DNA of 64,000 nt from contig NZ_NIOF01000001.1 in the NCBI RefSeq assembly GCF_002205645.1, forward strand, positions 1-64,000, read 5' to 3'. Origin of the DNA: Roseateles aquatilis (lineage in GTDB: Bacteria; Pseudomonadota; Gammaproteobacteria; Burkholderiales; Burkholderiaceae_C). A model generated the notes under the pieces. That model was not told the origin of the DNA. It worked only from the letters and a program-made list of their open reading frames with translations, and ran no database searches. A program made the translations under genes and the position numbers. This document shows positions 17,491-28,048 of the stretch, piece by piece (position 1 is the first letter of the stretch; each line of letters opens with the position of its first letter).

Positions 17491-18198
17491 CTACCGCAGC
17501 GGCGGATCGAAGAGATACCCGATGCCGCGCACCGTGCGTATCAGCGGCGAGCTCGGGTCGTCGTTCAGCTTCTGGCGCAGCCGCGAGACCATCAGGTCCA
17601 CGCTGCGCTCCAGCGCCGTGACACCGTCGCCGCGCGCCAGGTGCAGCAGCTCCTGGCGTTGCAGCACGCTGTGCGGGCGCTCCAGGAAGGCCCGCAGCAG
17701 CTTGTATTCGCTCTGCGAGAGCACCACGCAGAACCCGCCCGGGCCAGTCAACCGCCGCGTCATCGGCTCCAGCCGGAAGCGGCCAAACAACAACACCTCC
17801 GCCGCGTCGCCCTCGCGGGGCCGCAGCAGCGCGCGGATGCGGGCCTGCAGCTCGCGCGGCTCGCCGTCCTTGCCCAGCACCGAGTCCGCGCCGCGCTCCA
17901 GCGCCAGCACCCGCTCCAGCGTGCTGTCCTGCTGCAGCAGCACGATCACCGGCAGCCGCGATCGCTGCCGCAGCCGGGTCAACGCGCCCCAGCCCGCCTC
18001 GCGGGCATCGCTGGGATCGAGCAGCGCCAGGTCCACCGGCAGCAGCGGCACGCGGTCCAGCAGCGCCGGCTCGCTGCTGTCGGTGACACGGTAGCCCCAG
18101 GCCCGCAGCAGCGCGGCGCACCGCAGGCGCGCATGGCTGTCGGGGTCCAGCAGCAGCAGGTGGGTACCCGCGGCGGGATCGGGAAACGGGGCGGTCAT
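17491..18198 (-). CDS. Orphan OmpR-like response regulator with degenerate receiver
   Basis: The 235-residue protein has a receiver-like domain (13-125) and a winged-helix DNA-binding domain (about 135-232, with RSVDLMVSRLRQK and RTVRGIGYLF). In the receiver, Asp61 stands at the phospho-acceptor site and Lys110 is kept. The conserved Thr/Ser is replaced by Leu88 (PVIVLLQQD), and the residue after the lysine is Asp instead of Pro, so normal phosphorylation-driven switching is doubtful. No kinase gene is adjacent. The ATG at 18198 is preferred; a TTG 15 bases upstream is possible. It may control the EF-hand gene downstream. Bases 18199-18524 contain no recognisable gene. Confidence 0.85.
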   Translation of the reverse strand: MTAPFPDPAAGTHLLLLDPDSHARLRCAALLRAWGYRVTDSSEPALLDRVPLLPVDLALLDPSDAREAGWGALTRLRQRSRLPVIVLLQQDSTLERVLALERGADSVLGKDGEPRELQARIRALLRPREGDAAEVLLFGRFRLEPMTRRLTGPGGFCVVLSQSEYKLLRAFLERPHSVLQRQELLHLARGDGVTALERSVDLMVSRLRQKLNDDPSSPLIRTVRGIGYLFDPPLR

Positions 18199-18524
18199 GG
18201 GCAACTGCTTCAAGTGGGCACTGGCGCAAGACTATGCCGCCGCAAACCCGCCGGAAGCTCGATCTGGACGGGCCTCGCGGTGCTTTTTACCCGCGCTTAA
18301 CCGACCTGAAACACGGCTGCGGACGCTGACACGTCGCGCCCCCGAACGAGGCGTTTTTTGCCCGATCCACCCTGATCGGCGCCTTGCGCGCGGCTTGCGC
18401 GAAGCTGTCCGCGGCCGATTCACGCGGTCCATGCCGACGGCGTCACGCGACGGCGATCGGCATGGCGCCGCGTCGCCGCCTGGCCTGGGATTTCCTGCGC
18501 GCGCGCCTCCATGGGCGGCAGGCC

Positions 18525-18559
18525 TTGACACGGCGCGACGGACCCCGCTCGGCTACAAT
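18525..18559 (+). promoter_or_regulatory. Candidate rhlE promoter
   Basis: TTGACA (18525-18530) and TACAAT (18554-18559) precede rhlE, but the spacing is 23 bases, longer than the usual 17. The -10 is followed by GCGCCCC and an A, the same layout as other promoters in this window. Confidence 0.4.
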
Positions 18560-18570
18560 GCGCCCCATCG

Positions 18571-18605
18571 CCGTGGCTCAGTCTTGCCACGGCTTTCATG
18601 TTTTT
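18571..18605 (+). promoter_or_regulatory. Hairpin plus T-run in the rhlE leader
   Basis: CCGTGGC (18571-18577) pairs with GCCACGG (18586-18592) around an 8-base loop. CTTTCATGTTTTT follows. This sits near the start of a leader of about 135 bases and could act as an attenuator or cold-responsive element. Confidence 0.4.
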
Positions 18606-18701
18606 GAGCTCACGCTCCCACGGCAGCCGAAGACTGGCGTCGCTCCTCCCCGGACCGACGTGCTGCACAAAAGCTCTCTCGAGCAAAGAACAAAGCGGCC
18701 T

Positions 18702-20228
<1,527 letters not shown>

Positions 20229-20292
20229 TCGACCGTTGCCGCGTTCCGGGCCGGACCCGGGCGCGGCATACTCGCGGCCACCTCATGAGCTC

Positions 20293-22233
20293 ATGAAGAC
20301 CGCGCCCATCGTTCCAGCCCGCGTCGATTTCTCCGGCGCCGCGGCTCCCCACTCCCCCGATTTCGACGACGTGTATCACGCGCCGTCCGGTGCCTTCACG
20401 CAGGCGCGACACGTCTTCCTGGACGGCAACGGCCTGCCGGGACGCTGGGCGGGCCGCACGCGTTTCGTGGTGCTGGAAACCGGTTTCGGACTGGGCAACA
20501 ACTTCCTCGCCACCTGGGCCGCCTGGCGCGACGATCCCCGGCGCTGCGAGCGGCTGGTCTTCCTCAGCGTCGAAAAACATCCGCTGACACGCGTCGATCT
20601 CGCGCGCGCGCATGCGGCGTCGCCCGAGCCCGGGCTCGCCCGCCAGTTGCTGGACGCCTGGCCCACGCTGACGCCCAACCTGCACACGCTCGACTTCGAG
20701 GCGGGCCGCGTCCGGCTGATGCTGGCCTTCGGCGATGCCCGCGACTGGCTGCCGGAACTGGTGGCGCAGGCCGACGCCTTCTACCTGGACGGTTTCGCGC
20801 CCGCGAAGAACCCGGAGCTCTGGGACGAGACCGTGTTGAGGCAGGTCGGCCGCCTCGCCGCGCCCGACGCCACGGCGGCCACCTGGAGCGTCGCCCGCAG
20901 CGTGCGCGACGGGCTGACCGCGGCGGGCTTCACGGTGAAGAAACGGCCCGGCTTCGGCGGCAAGTGGCAGATCGCCACGGCCGTCTTCGCGCCGCGGCAT
21001 CGCGTGCCGGTGGCACCGGGCCGCATGCCGATCGCGCCCGACGCCAGGACCGCGCTGATCATTGGCGCCGGACTCGCCGGCGCGGCCTGCGCGCGGGCGC
21101 TGTCGCGCGCGGGATTGCAATGCACGGTGCTGGAGGCCGGCCCGTCCGTGGCGGCGCAGGCCTCGGGCAATCCGGGCGGCCTCTTCCACGGCACGCTGAA
21201 CGCGGACGACGGCATCCATGCCCGCTTCAACCGCGCCGCGGCGCTCGCGACCGAGCGCGAACTGCGCCGCGTCGCCCCCGCCCTGCCCTGGCTGCAACGG
21301 GGCCTGCTCCGCGTGGAGCGCGAGTCGGACGCGCTCGACGCGATGCGCGCGTTGCAGGCCCGATGCGGCCTGCCTGACGACTATGTCCAGGCCCTGAGCG
21401 CCGAGGAGGCCAGCGTGCTGGCTGGGGTCGCGCTGGCGCGGGCCGCCTGGTTCTTTCCCGGAGGCGGCGCGGTGTCGCCGCCGGCGCTGGTTCAGGCATG
21501 GCTGGACGAGACCGCCGCCATGGGAACACTCGACCTTCGATTGAACACGCCGGTCTCGACGCTACGCCGCGACAAGGCCACCTCGCGGTGGTCGGCGCTG
21601 GGGCCCGATGGCGAGGTCATCGCATCGGCGGATGCGGTCGTGGTGTGCGGGGGCATGACCAGCGCCGCCGTGATCGCCGACATGACCGCGGGGCCGGCCT
21701 GGCCCTGGGTCTCGCAGCGCGGTCAGCTCAGTTGGCTCTCCAGGGACCAGTCACCGCCGACCTTGTCGATGCCGGTCGCGGGTCTCGGGTATGCGCTGAG
21801 CCTGCCGGACGGCGGCCTGTGTTTCGGCGCCAGCGCCGACGCGGGGGACATGGAACGCGCGCTGCGCGAGGCGGATCAGGCGCAGAACCTGGCGCGGCTG
21901 CGGCAGTTGCTGCCCTCGGCGTCGCTGCCCGATCACGCCCCGCTCGCGGGTCGCGTCGGCTGGCGCAGCCTCGCGCCGGATCGCTTGCCGATCGTCGGCG
22001 CCATCCCCGCCGAGGAGCCCGCGCGACGCGCGGAGCAGGCGCGGTTCTGGCCGCGTCAGCCGGGGCTGATGGTGGTGAGCGCCCTCGCCTCGCGCGGGCT
22101 CACCTGGGCCACGCTCTGCGCGGAGCTCGTCACCGCGCAATTGACCGGAGCCCCCTGGCCGGTCGAGGCGAGCCTGGCGGAAGCGGTGGATCCGGCGAGG
22201 TTCGGGGCCCGAGCGGTGCGAACCCAAGGCTGA
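20293..22233 (+). CDS. mnmC: Bifunctional tRNA mnm5s2U biosynthesis protein MnmC
   Basis: This 646-residue two-domain enzyme completes the mnm5 side chain of wobble uridine 34 in tRNA. The N-terminal SAM-dependent methyltransferase part (MnmC2) has ETGFGLGNNF (62-71) and the FYLDGFAPAKNPELW block. The C-terminal FAD-dependent oxidoreductase part (MnmC1) begins with the dinucleotide motif IIGAGLAGAACARAL. The FAD domain removes the carboxymethyl group and the other domain methylates. Length is normal for the fused form. The ATG at 20293 was chosen because the family alignment begins close to it. It is probably co-transcribed after rhlE. Confidence 0.95.
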   Translation: MKTAPIVPARVDFSGAAAPHSPDFDDVYHAPSGAFTQARHVFLDGNGLPGRWAGRTRFVVLETGFGLGNNFLATWAAWRDDPRRCERLVFLSVEKHPLTRVDLARAHAASPEPGLARQLLDAWPTLTPNLHTLDFEAGRVRLMLAFGDARDWLPELVAQADAFYLDGFAPAKNPELWDETVLRQVGRLAAPDATAATWSVARSVRDGLTAAGFTVKKRPGFGGKWQIATAVFAPRHRVPVAPGRMPIAPDARTALIIGAGLAGAACARALSRAGLQCTVLEAGPSVAAQASGNPGGLFHGTLNADDGIHARFNRAAALATERELRRVAPALPWLQRGLLRVERESDALDAMRALQARCGLPDDYVQALSAEEASVLAGVALARAAWFFPGGGAVSPPALVQAWLDETAAMGTLDLRLNTPVSTLRRDKATSRWSALGPDGEVIASADAVVVCGGMTSAAVIADMTAGPAWPWVSQRGQLSWLSRDQSPPTLSMPVAGLGYALSLPDGGLCFGASADAGDMERALREADQAQNLARLRQLLPSASLPDHAPLAGRVGWRSLAPDRLPIVGAIPAEEPARRAEQARFWPRQPGLMVVSALASRGLTWATLCAELVTAQLTGAPWPVEASLAEAVDPARFGARAVRTQG

Positions 22234-22242
22234 CCCTCCGCG

Positions 22243-22710
22243 TCACTCCAGCTCGACCTCATCGGCGGGCTCGCTCAGCGCCACCCTCAGGTGCGCCGGA
22301 GCGACCCGCGTCACCGAGAAACTCGCGATCGCCAGCCCGACCGTGCAGAAGGTGAGCATCAATCCAATCAACCAACGCGCGGTGCGGGACTGCCCTTCCC
22401 GCAAGCCCTTCAACTCGTTGTTCACACCGATCAATACCTGATTCACCTCGGCGCGCAAACCGTTGATCGCCAGGTTCATGTCGGTGCGGACCTTGCCGAT
22501 CTCGTCCTTCAGCTCCAGTCGGACTTGAACGATGTCCCCCTTCAGTTCCGTCCGCAGCGACCCGACTTCTTCCTTCAACTGCGCGCGCGTGGCCAGGGTG
22601 GGAATCACGAGATCCCATTTCATCTCCAGGCTCTTCAACCGCTCCGACGTGTCCACGTCTCGCGCCTCACGCACCTCGCGCCTCGTCAGCTCCTGATCAC
22701 ACCTGTCCAT
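22243..22710 (-). CDS. Coiled-coil protein with C-terminal membrane anchor
   Basis: The 155-residue protein has a long charged helical region (about 20-110) with heptad-like Leu/Val spacing and repeated RxELKxxI segments (LRTELKGDI, VRLELKDEIGKVRTD). A single TM helix near 118-139 (WLIGLMLTFCTVGLAIASF) and a short acidic end follow. This layout resembles DUF1640-like or other membrane-anchored coiled-coil proteins, but I do not assign it to a family. The start MDRCDQELTRRE at 22710 is the most plausible ATG; a GTG at 22869 gives a cysteine-rich extension of doubtful reality. It converges on mnmC with 9 bases between stops. Confidence 0.6.
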   Translation of the reverse strand: MDRCDQELTRREVREARDVDTSERLKSLEMKWDLVIPTLATRAQLKEEVGSLRTELKGDIVQVRLELKDEIGKVRTDMNLAINGLRAEVNQVLIGVNNELKGLREGQSRTARWLIGLMLTFCTVGLAIASFSVTRVAPAHLRVALSEPADEVELE

Positions 22711-22883
22711 CGACTGCTCCACCGCGGGCCCCTGCCCACGCAGACCCGTCACTCTGCCAGCGCCAGATCCGCCCAACTGCAAACTCGCAGATTCACAACA
22801 GCCGCATTCGCTGATTCCTTGCGCATCGTCAACTGTCGCCTGCAACCCGCCCACAACCCCGATGAACACGGGGATCCGCGGCC

Positions 22884-23264
22884 TCAGACCTTGTCGGCGT
22901 CCAGCGGCTTGCCATCCGGTCCGGTGTGGACGACATAGCTGGTCACCTCGCGCGAGACCAGCATCGGAATGATCGTGCCGAAGCCCAGTCGCTGGAAATG
23001 CCCGGAGGCGCGGTGGTCGTCGAGCCCGCTCGCATCGGTGTACTGCTCCAGGATCACGAAACGGTCCGGATCCTGCGGCGAGCGATAGAACGCATAGGCG
23101 AGGTTCTTCGCCTCCCGCCGCGTGGCCGTGGTCAGTTCCGCGAGCAGCGCGGCGACCTGATCGCCCAGGCCGGGCTTGACGTGGTAATGGGCGATCACCT
23201 GCAGGAAGGCGGCGCGTCGATCGACATCGCCGTTCGTGACAGGAATGAGGTTCTGGTCGGACAT
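22884..23264 (-). CDS. Antibiotic biosynthesis monooxygenase (ABM) domain protein
   Basis: The 126-residue protein has an ABM-like ferredoxin fold: AAFLQVIAHYHVKPG, a middle helix, YAFYRSPQDPDRFVILEQYTD and DDHRASGHFQRLGFG are the typical blocks, with a conserved His in the last. ABM proteins form dimers and include quinol monooxygenases and small-molecule mono-oxygenases that need no cofactor; the substrate here is unknown. The ATG at 23264 is favoured over an extension that adds an arginine-rich stretch. It lies upstream of the coiled-coil gene on the same strand and is divergent from the chemoreceptor gene. Confidence 0.8.
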   Translation of the reverse strand: MSDQNLIPVTNGDVDRRAAFLQVIAHYHVKPGLGDQVAALLAELTTATRREAKNLAYAFYRSPQDPDRFVILEQYTDASGLDDHRASGHFQRLGFGTIIPMLVSREVTSYVVHTGPDGKPLDADKV

Positions 23265-23398
23265 GCGCACACCCGGTCGTGAAGGATGCCGCATTGTGCG
23301 AGGCCCCGGCGGACCGCCGTTTAAGTTTTCACACCCACCGTCGATAGAGAGCGGAAGCGCCCGCAAAGGTCGCGGACATCACATCTCTGGGGACATTC

Positions 23399-24949
23399 AT
23401 GATTCATCTCGTGGCGGGCCGCTCCATCGGCCAGCGACTCGGTCTGGTGCTGGGCCTCGTGCTGCTGATCTCGTTCGTGGGCTCCGGCCTGAGCTATGTC
23501 GCGCTCGGCCGCGTGGCCGTCGAGACGGACACCATGCTCAACCAGGACCTGGCCGCCGAACGCACCGCGTCGGACTGGCACCGCAACATCACCAACGGCG
23601 TCAACCGCACCAGCGCGATCGCCGTCAGCGCGGACCCCAGCCTGGCGCAATTCTTCGCGGCCGTCTCCGCCGAATCGACCAAGCAGTCCGGCGAACTGCA
23701 GAAGAAGCTCGAGACCTACATGGTCACGCCCGAGGAACGCAAGATGTTCGACACGCTCAGCGAGGCCCGCAAGGGTTACCTGAGCACGCGCGACGCCGTC
23801 TCCGCCGCCAAGAAGGCCGGCGAGGCCGACAAGGCGCGCGAGGTCTTCGACCGCGAGTTCCAGCCCGCCGCCGCCAAGTTCCAGGAGGCCATCCAGGCCA
23901 TCGTGCAGCACAAGCGCACGCTGCTGGACGACGCCGCCCGGCACCTGGACACGACCAATTCCCGCGCGCGCACCGCGCTGCTGGTGTTCTCGCTGGTCGC
24001 GCTGGCCCTGGGCCTGTGGTTCCTGGTGATGCTGACGCGGTCCATCACCCGTCCGCTGCAGGGCGCGGCCGACGTCGCCGACGCCATCGCCAACTTCGAC
24101 CTCAGCCGCAACGTCCCCAAGGGCGGTGGCGACGAGACCGGCAAGTTGCTGGGCTCGCTGGGCGGCATGCAGGAGCAACTGCTCAAGTTGATCGGCGAGG
24201 TGCGCGGCTCGGCCGAGAACATCGGCACCGCCAGTGCCGAGATCGCCACCGGCAACCATGACCTGAGCGCCCGCACCGAGCAGACGGCCTCCAACCTGCA
24301 GGAAGTGGCTGCGTCGATGACGCAACTGACTGGCACCGTGAGGCAGACCGCCGACTCGGCGATGACGGCCAACCAGCTGTCGAGCTCCGCCGCCGAGACC
24401 GCGCAGCGCGGCGGCTCGGTGATGAGCCAGGTGGTGAGCACGATGGGCGAGATCAGCAACAGCTCGCGCAAGATCGCCGACATCATCGGCGTGATCGACG
24501 GCATCGCCTTCCAGACCAACATCCTGGCGCTGAACGCGGCCGTCGAGGCCGCCCGCGCCGGCGAGCAGGGCCGCGGCTTCGCGGTGGTCGCGAGCGAGGT
24601 GCGCTCGCTGGCGCAGCGCAGCGCCGAGGCGGCCAAGCAGATCAAGACGCTGATCGGCGCGAGCGTCGAGCGCGTGGATTCGGGCTCGCGCCTGGTGCAG
24701 GACGCCGGCGGCGCGATGACCGAGATCGTTGCCAGCGTGCAGCGCGTGGCGGACATCATCGGCGAGATCAGCGCCGCGGCCCGCGAGCAGAGCGACGGCA
24801 TCAACCAGGTCAACGCCGCTGTCGGTCAGCTCGACCAGATGACGCAGCAGAACGCGGCCCTCGTCGAGGAATCCGCCGCCGCAGCGGAGAGCCTGAAGGA
24901 CCAGTCCCAGCGGCTGGCCACGGCGATCTCGGTGTTCCGGCTGCGCTGA
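23399..24949 (+). CDS. Methyl-accepting chemotaxis protein
   Basis: This 516-residue inner membrane chemoreceptor has TM1 (about 11-34), a periplasmic four-helix-bundle-type sensor domain (about 35-190) rich in Lys/Glu, TM2 (about 193-213), HAMP and a cytoplasmic signalling domain. The hairpin tip reads AFQTNILALNAAVEAARAGE and is followed by GRGFAVVASEVRSLAQRSA, the CheA/CheW contact region. The C-terminus (SVFRLR) lacks a CheR-binding pentapeptide. The ligand is unknown. No other chemotaxis gene is nearby. It starts at ATG 23399 and ends before a strong terminator. Confidence 0.93.
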   Translation: MIHLVAGRSIGQRLGLVLGLVLLISFVGSGLSYVALGRVAVETDTMLNQDLAAERTASDWHRNITNGVNRTSAIAVSADPSLAQFFAAVSAESTKQSGELQKKLETYMVTPEERKMFDTLSEARKGYLSTRDAVSAAKKAGEADKAREVFDREFQPAAAKFQEAIQAIVQHKRTLLDDAARHLDTTNSRARTALLVFSLVALALGLWFLVMLTRSITRPLQGAADVADAIANFDLSRNVPKGGGDETGKLLGSLGGMQEQLLKLIGEVRGSAENIGTASAEIATGNHDLSARTEQTASNLQEVAASMTQLTGTVRQTADSAMTANQLSSSAAETAQRGGSVMSQVVSTMGEISNSSRKIADIIGVIDGIAFQTNILALNAAVEAARAGEQGRGFAVVASEVRSLAQRSAEAAKQIKTLIGASVERVDSGSRLVQDAGGAMTEIVASVQRVADIIGEISAAAREQSDGINQVNAAVGQLDQMTQQNAALVEESAAAAESLKDQSQRLATAISVFRLR

Positions 24950-24996
24950 GGCGGGGGGCTCGCCGCAGCGCGTTCGAATGCGCGTTCAAACGACGA

Positions 24997-25017
24997 CGGG
25001 GCCGAGGCCCCGTTTTT
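24997..25017 (+). terminator. Terminator of the chemoreceptor gene
   Basis: CGGGGC, the loop CGAG and GCCCCG are followed by TTTTT. Stem, loop and T-run are canonical; it lies about 50 bases after the stop codon. Confidence 0.88.
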
Positions 25018-25066
25018 CGTTGGCCAGGGATTCAAGCCTGGAACGGCCTGCCCGGCGACGCGACGC

Positions 25067-25726
25067 TCAGAACGTCAACGTCCTGACGCCCTGCCCCGTC
25101 CCCAGCAGGCAGACGCTGGCCTTGTTGCGGGCGAAGACGCCGACGGTGACCACGCCGGGCCATTGGTTGACGTCCGCCTCGAAGGCCGCCGGATCGGTGA
25201 TCCGCAGGCCCTTCACGTCCAGGATGTGGCAGCCGTTGTCGGTCACGCAGCCCGCGCGCAAGGTCGCCTCGGCGCCCATCGCGTGGAAGCGGCGCGCGAT
25301 CTGCGCGGCGGCCATGGGGATCACCTCGACCGGCAGCGGGAACTTGCCCAGCGCGTCGACCAGCTTGCTCTCGTCGGCGATGCAGACGAAGGTCCGGGCC
25401 AGGTCCGCGACGATCTTCTCGCGCGTCAGCGCGGCGCCGCCGCCCTTGACCATGTAGCCCCGGCCGTCGATCTCGTCGGCGCCGTCGATATAGACCTGCA
25501 GCGCGTCGACCTCGGCCGCGTCCAGCACCGGGATGCCCAGCGCCTTCATCCGCTCGGTGCTGCGCGACGAGCTCGACACCGCCCCGGCGATCCGGATCCC
25601 GCTGGCGGCCAGCGCGTCGATGAACTTGTCCACCGTCGAGCCGGTGCCCACGCCCACCACCGTGTCCGGCGTCACGTACTGCAATGCGGCCTGGCCGACC
25701 AGGGTCTTCAATTCGTCTTGGGTCAT
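25067..25726 (-). CDS. rpiA: Ribose-5-phosphate isomerase A
   Basis: The 219-residue cytoplasmic enzyme interconverts ribose 5-phosphate and ribulose 5-phosphate in the pentose phosphate pathway. Family motifs are GVGTGSTV (about 26-33), the DGADEID block (about 84-90) with catalytic Asp residues and [14 protein letters not shown] with the catalytic Glu and Lys. Length equals E. coli RpiA. A -10-like GATAAT lies about 40 bases before the ATG (25767-25772). The gene converges on the chemoreceptor gene. The upstream gap to the carotenoid oxygenase stop (25727-25920) contains only short GGAGCT-like and CCCATG repeats. Confidence 0.96.
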   Translation of the reverse strand: MTQDELKTLVGQAALQYVTPDTVVGVGTGSTVDKFIDALAASGIRIAGAVSSSSRSTERMKALGIPVLDAAEVDALQVYIDGADEIDGRGYMVKGGGAALTREKIVADLARTFVCIADESKLVDALGKFPLPVEVIPMAAAQIARRFHAMGAEATLRAGCVTDNGCHILDVKGLRITDPAAFEADVNQWPGVVTVGVFARNKASVCLLGTGQGVRTLTF

Positions 25727-25920
25727 GGGAGCAAGCTCGGAGCTGGAAGCTGGAGGAGGAAGCCGCGATTATCTCCGCCGCCTCCGCCGACCGCCCCGGT
25801 CGCACGCCTGGCCGACGCCTGGATCGCGCGCCCGGCCCGGCATCTCTGGCCAGGCAAGGGCGCCAATGCCCATGCCCATGTCCATGTCCGGCACGGCGCC
25901 CCCGCCCCGGACCCGGTGCC

Positions 25921-27477
25921 TCAAGCCGGATAGAAGCGCCCGTGAAATCCCAGCGGCGCCCAGTACGGCAACCACGCCCGGGCCAGCGGACCGTCGGCGA
26001 GCCGCTGCGCGTCGAACACCGTCGCGAAGCTGCGCTGGCGCTTGACGTCGTAGCCCAGGCCCAGCAACCAGCCCTCGCCCTCGCGCGTCGAGCCGGGTCT
26101 GGGCACCAGCAATTGCTCCTCCAGCAGCACCTGCTCGTCGAACTGGAAGCGCTGCCGCGCGCCAGTGTCCAGGTCCAGGCGCATCACGCCGTCGAAACCC
26201 CAGCGCGACGGGTCGTCGATGCGCACCGGGTAGTAGACGAAGCGATGCCGCCGACCGACCACCCGCGGGTCGACGACGGGGAACTCCACCGCTTCGTCGC
26301 GCCGCTCCAGGCGCGGCTCGCCGCCGCTCAAGGGCAGGCGCAACAGACGCGGCTGCGACGGCGCCTCGACCAGGCGGCGCCCGGCCATCAGGTTGGCGAT
26401 GCGCGCGTTGAATTCGGGCAGCGGTGGTGCCTCCACATAGTCCAGCGCCAGCTCGTCGCCGTCGTCCCAGGCATTGCCGAAGTGGAAGACCAGGCTCGCC
26501 GGCAACTGGAACCAGCGCGGCGTCAGCGTCGCCTTGTCCAGCACCAGCACCCGCGTGCCCTGCTCCGGCCGCCACCGCATCGCGGCGGACATGCTCGATC
26601 CGGCGCGCACCTGTGCCATGTCCAGCGAGATCGGCGCCAGCAGGAACGTCAGGAAGCGCTGGGACACCGCGAAATCATGGACCATCGCCGCCATCGGCAG
26701 TTCCAGCAGCTGTTGCCGGGCCAGCGCGCCGTCGCGCCCGATGCGGTAGATGAGCAGATGCCGCGAGGTGGTGCCGAAGTTCCAGACGGTGCCGTCCGGC
26801 TCCACCTTCGGATGCGCGGAGAACGGCATGCCGCGCAGTTCCGGCGACCAGGCCTTGGGACCGACCGTGGCAAGCGACCCGGCGTCCAGCTCGTAGGCGC
26901 TGCCGCCCTCCCAGAGCGCATAAAGACGGTCCTGCAGCCGCAGCACGCTGGTGTTGGCGACGTTCAGGCTGTCCGAGCCGGTCACCGGGCGCTGCGGCGG
27001 AATCGCGGTGCCCAGCGCCGGCAGCAGGAAACGGCCCGCCTCCTGCTCGGCGCGGAACTTGGCGGTCCGCACGAATCGCGCCTGGTGGCTGGCCCGGCCG
27101 TCCTCGAAACGCCAGGCCTGGATCAGGCCGTCGCCGTCGAACCAGTGGCGGTAGCGCTCGCCGGCGCGGCTCATCAGCCCCGGCCCGTTGCGATAGAGCG
27201 TGCCGCGCAGCTCGCGCGGCCAGCGGCCCTCGATGCGCAGCTCGGTGGCGGCGCGGTCCTCGCCGTCCCAGCCGCGCAGCGGCAACAGCTCCGGCGCGGT
27301 GGCCAGGGCCCGTTCGAAATCCTCGGCGCTGAGCGCCGCGGCGCCGTTGACCAGGTGGGCGCTGGTGGCCAGCGCCTGGCCGGCCCGGGCCAGCGCGGTG
27401 GCGGAAGCGAGGTCGGTCAGGCCGACGGCGGTCAGCGCCGAGGTGGCGCCGGCACGCAGCAGATGGCGGCGGTCCAT
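25921..27477 (-). CDS. Carotenoid cleavage oxygenase family protein, exported
   Basis: The 518-residue protein belongs to the non-haem iron carotenoid/lignostilbene oxygenase family. The four iron ligands can be placed: His222 (FSAHPK), His267 (MVHDF), His332 (VFHFGN) and His512 (GFHGRF). The N-terminus MDRRHLLRAGATSALTAVG resembles a twin-arginine signal, so export is likely. Such enzymes split double bonds in carotenoids, apocarotenoids or stilbenes; the substrate here is open. GAGGAG lies 6-8 bases before the ATG. It follows the DUF2141 gene by 10 bases, so the two form an operon. Confidence 0.9.
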   Translation of the reverse strand: MDRRHLLRAGATSALTAVGLTDLASATALARAGQALATSAHLVNGAAALSAEDFERALATAPELLPLRGWDGEDRAATELRIEGRWPRELRGTLYRNGPGLMSRAGERYRHWFDGDGLIQAWRFEDGRASHQARFVRTAKFRAEQEAGRFLLPALGTAIPPQRPVTGSDSLNVANTSVLRLQDRLYALWEGGSAYELDAGSLATVGPKAWSPELRGMPFSAHPKVEPDGTVWNFGTTSRHLLIYRIGRDGALARQQLLELPMAAMVHDFAVSQRFLTFLLAPISLDMAQVRAGSSMSAAMRWRPEQGTRVLVLDKATLTPRWFQLPASLVFHFGNAWDDGDELALDYVEAPPLPEFNARIANLMAGRRLVEAPSQPRLLRLPLSGGEPRLERRDEAVEFPVVDPRVVGRRHRFVYYPVRIDDPSRWGFDGVMRLDLDTGARQRFQFDEQVLLEEQLLVPRPGSTREGEGWLLGLGYDVKRQRSFATVFDAQRLADGPLARAWLPYWAPLGFHGRFYPA

Positions 27478-27487
27478 GGTGGGCTCC

Positions 27488-28006
27488 TCAGGGCGCGGGC
27501 AGGCGGATCGCGTGGCGCGTGACGCCGGCTTCGAGCACGGCCTGCTCGAAGCTCGGCGGCCCGAAGTTGCCCTGCGCCTGGCGCGAGAACGCGAACGGCT
27601 CGATGGGCATGCCGATCATGTTGCTGTCGAGCTTGCCGTTGCCGTTCATGTCCTGGAAGACGGTGATCGCCACCGGCCCGGCGGGCAGCCCCGTCAACCG
27701 CACCGTCACGACTCCGCCGCGCGCGTCGGCCAGCGCGGCCTTGCCGGTCGCGACCGGCTGCTTCAGCCAGCTCGACGCGCTGGAGAAGGCGGCGACCATC
27801 ACCTGCCCGGCCGGCGCGGCGGCTTGCACGGGCGTCAGGCCGCTGATCTCGACCTCCAGGTCCGCGGCGAAGGCCGGCACCCCGGCCGCGGCGAGCAGGA
27901 TGCCCAGGGCCACGGCGCGCGAAGCCACCGCCCGCGACATGGCGGGACGGCGGGGATGCTCGGCGGCGCGGTCGGGACGGACGGACTTGGCGAATGGGAT
28001 CGGCAT
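27488..28006 (-). CDS. DUF2141 secreted protein
   Basis: The 172-residue protein carries the DUF2141 signature DMNGNGKLDSNMIGMPIEPF followed by FSRQAQGNFGPPSFEQA. The hydrophobic ALGILLAAAGVPAFAA segment at about 33-48 acts as a signal peptide after a long basic n-region. A shorter start at 27940 would give a normal signal peptide but has no Shine-Dalgarno sequence, while the ATG at 28006 has CTGGAG 6 bases upstream, so the longer form is kept. The function of DUF2141 is unknown; the NGNGKLD stretch looks calcium-binding. It is co-transcribed with the carotenoid oxygenase gene. Confidence 0.85.
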   Translation of the reverse strand: MPIPFAKSVRPDRAAEHPRRPAMSRAVASRAVALGILLAAAGVPAFAADLEVEISGLTPVQAAAPAGQVMVAAFSSASSWLKQPVATGKAALADARGGVVTVRLTGLPAGPVAITVFQDMNGNGKLDSNMIGMPIEPFAFSRQAQGNFGPPSFEQAVLEAGVTRHAIRLPAP

Positions 28007-28048
28007 CGGTGGCTCCAGGAAATGACCCCGGCTGGGATCGATGGAGGC

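Noticed and set aside
18525-18559. TTGACA/TACAAT as a consensus promoter
   Set aside because: Spacing of 23 bases is outside the functional range, so only the -10 is kept as a candidate.
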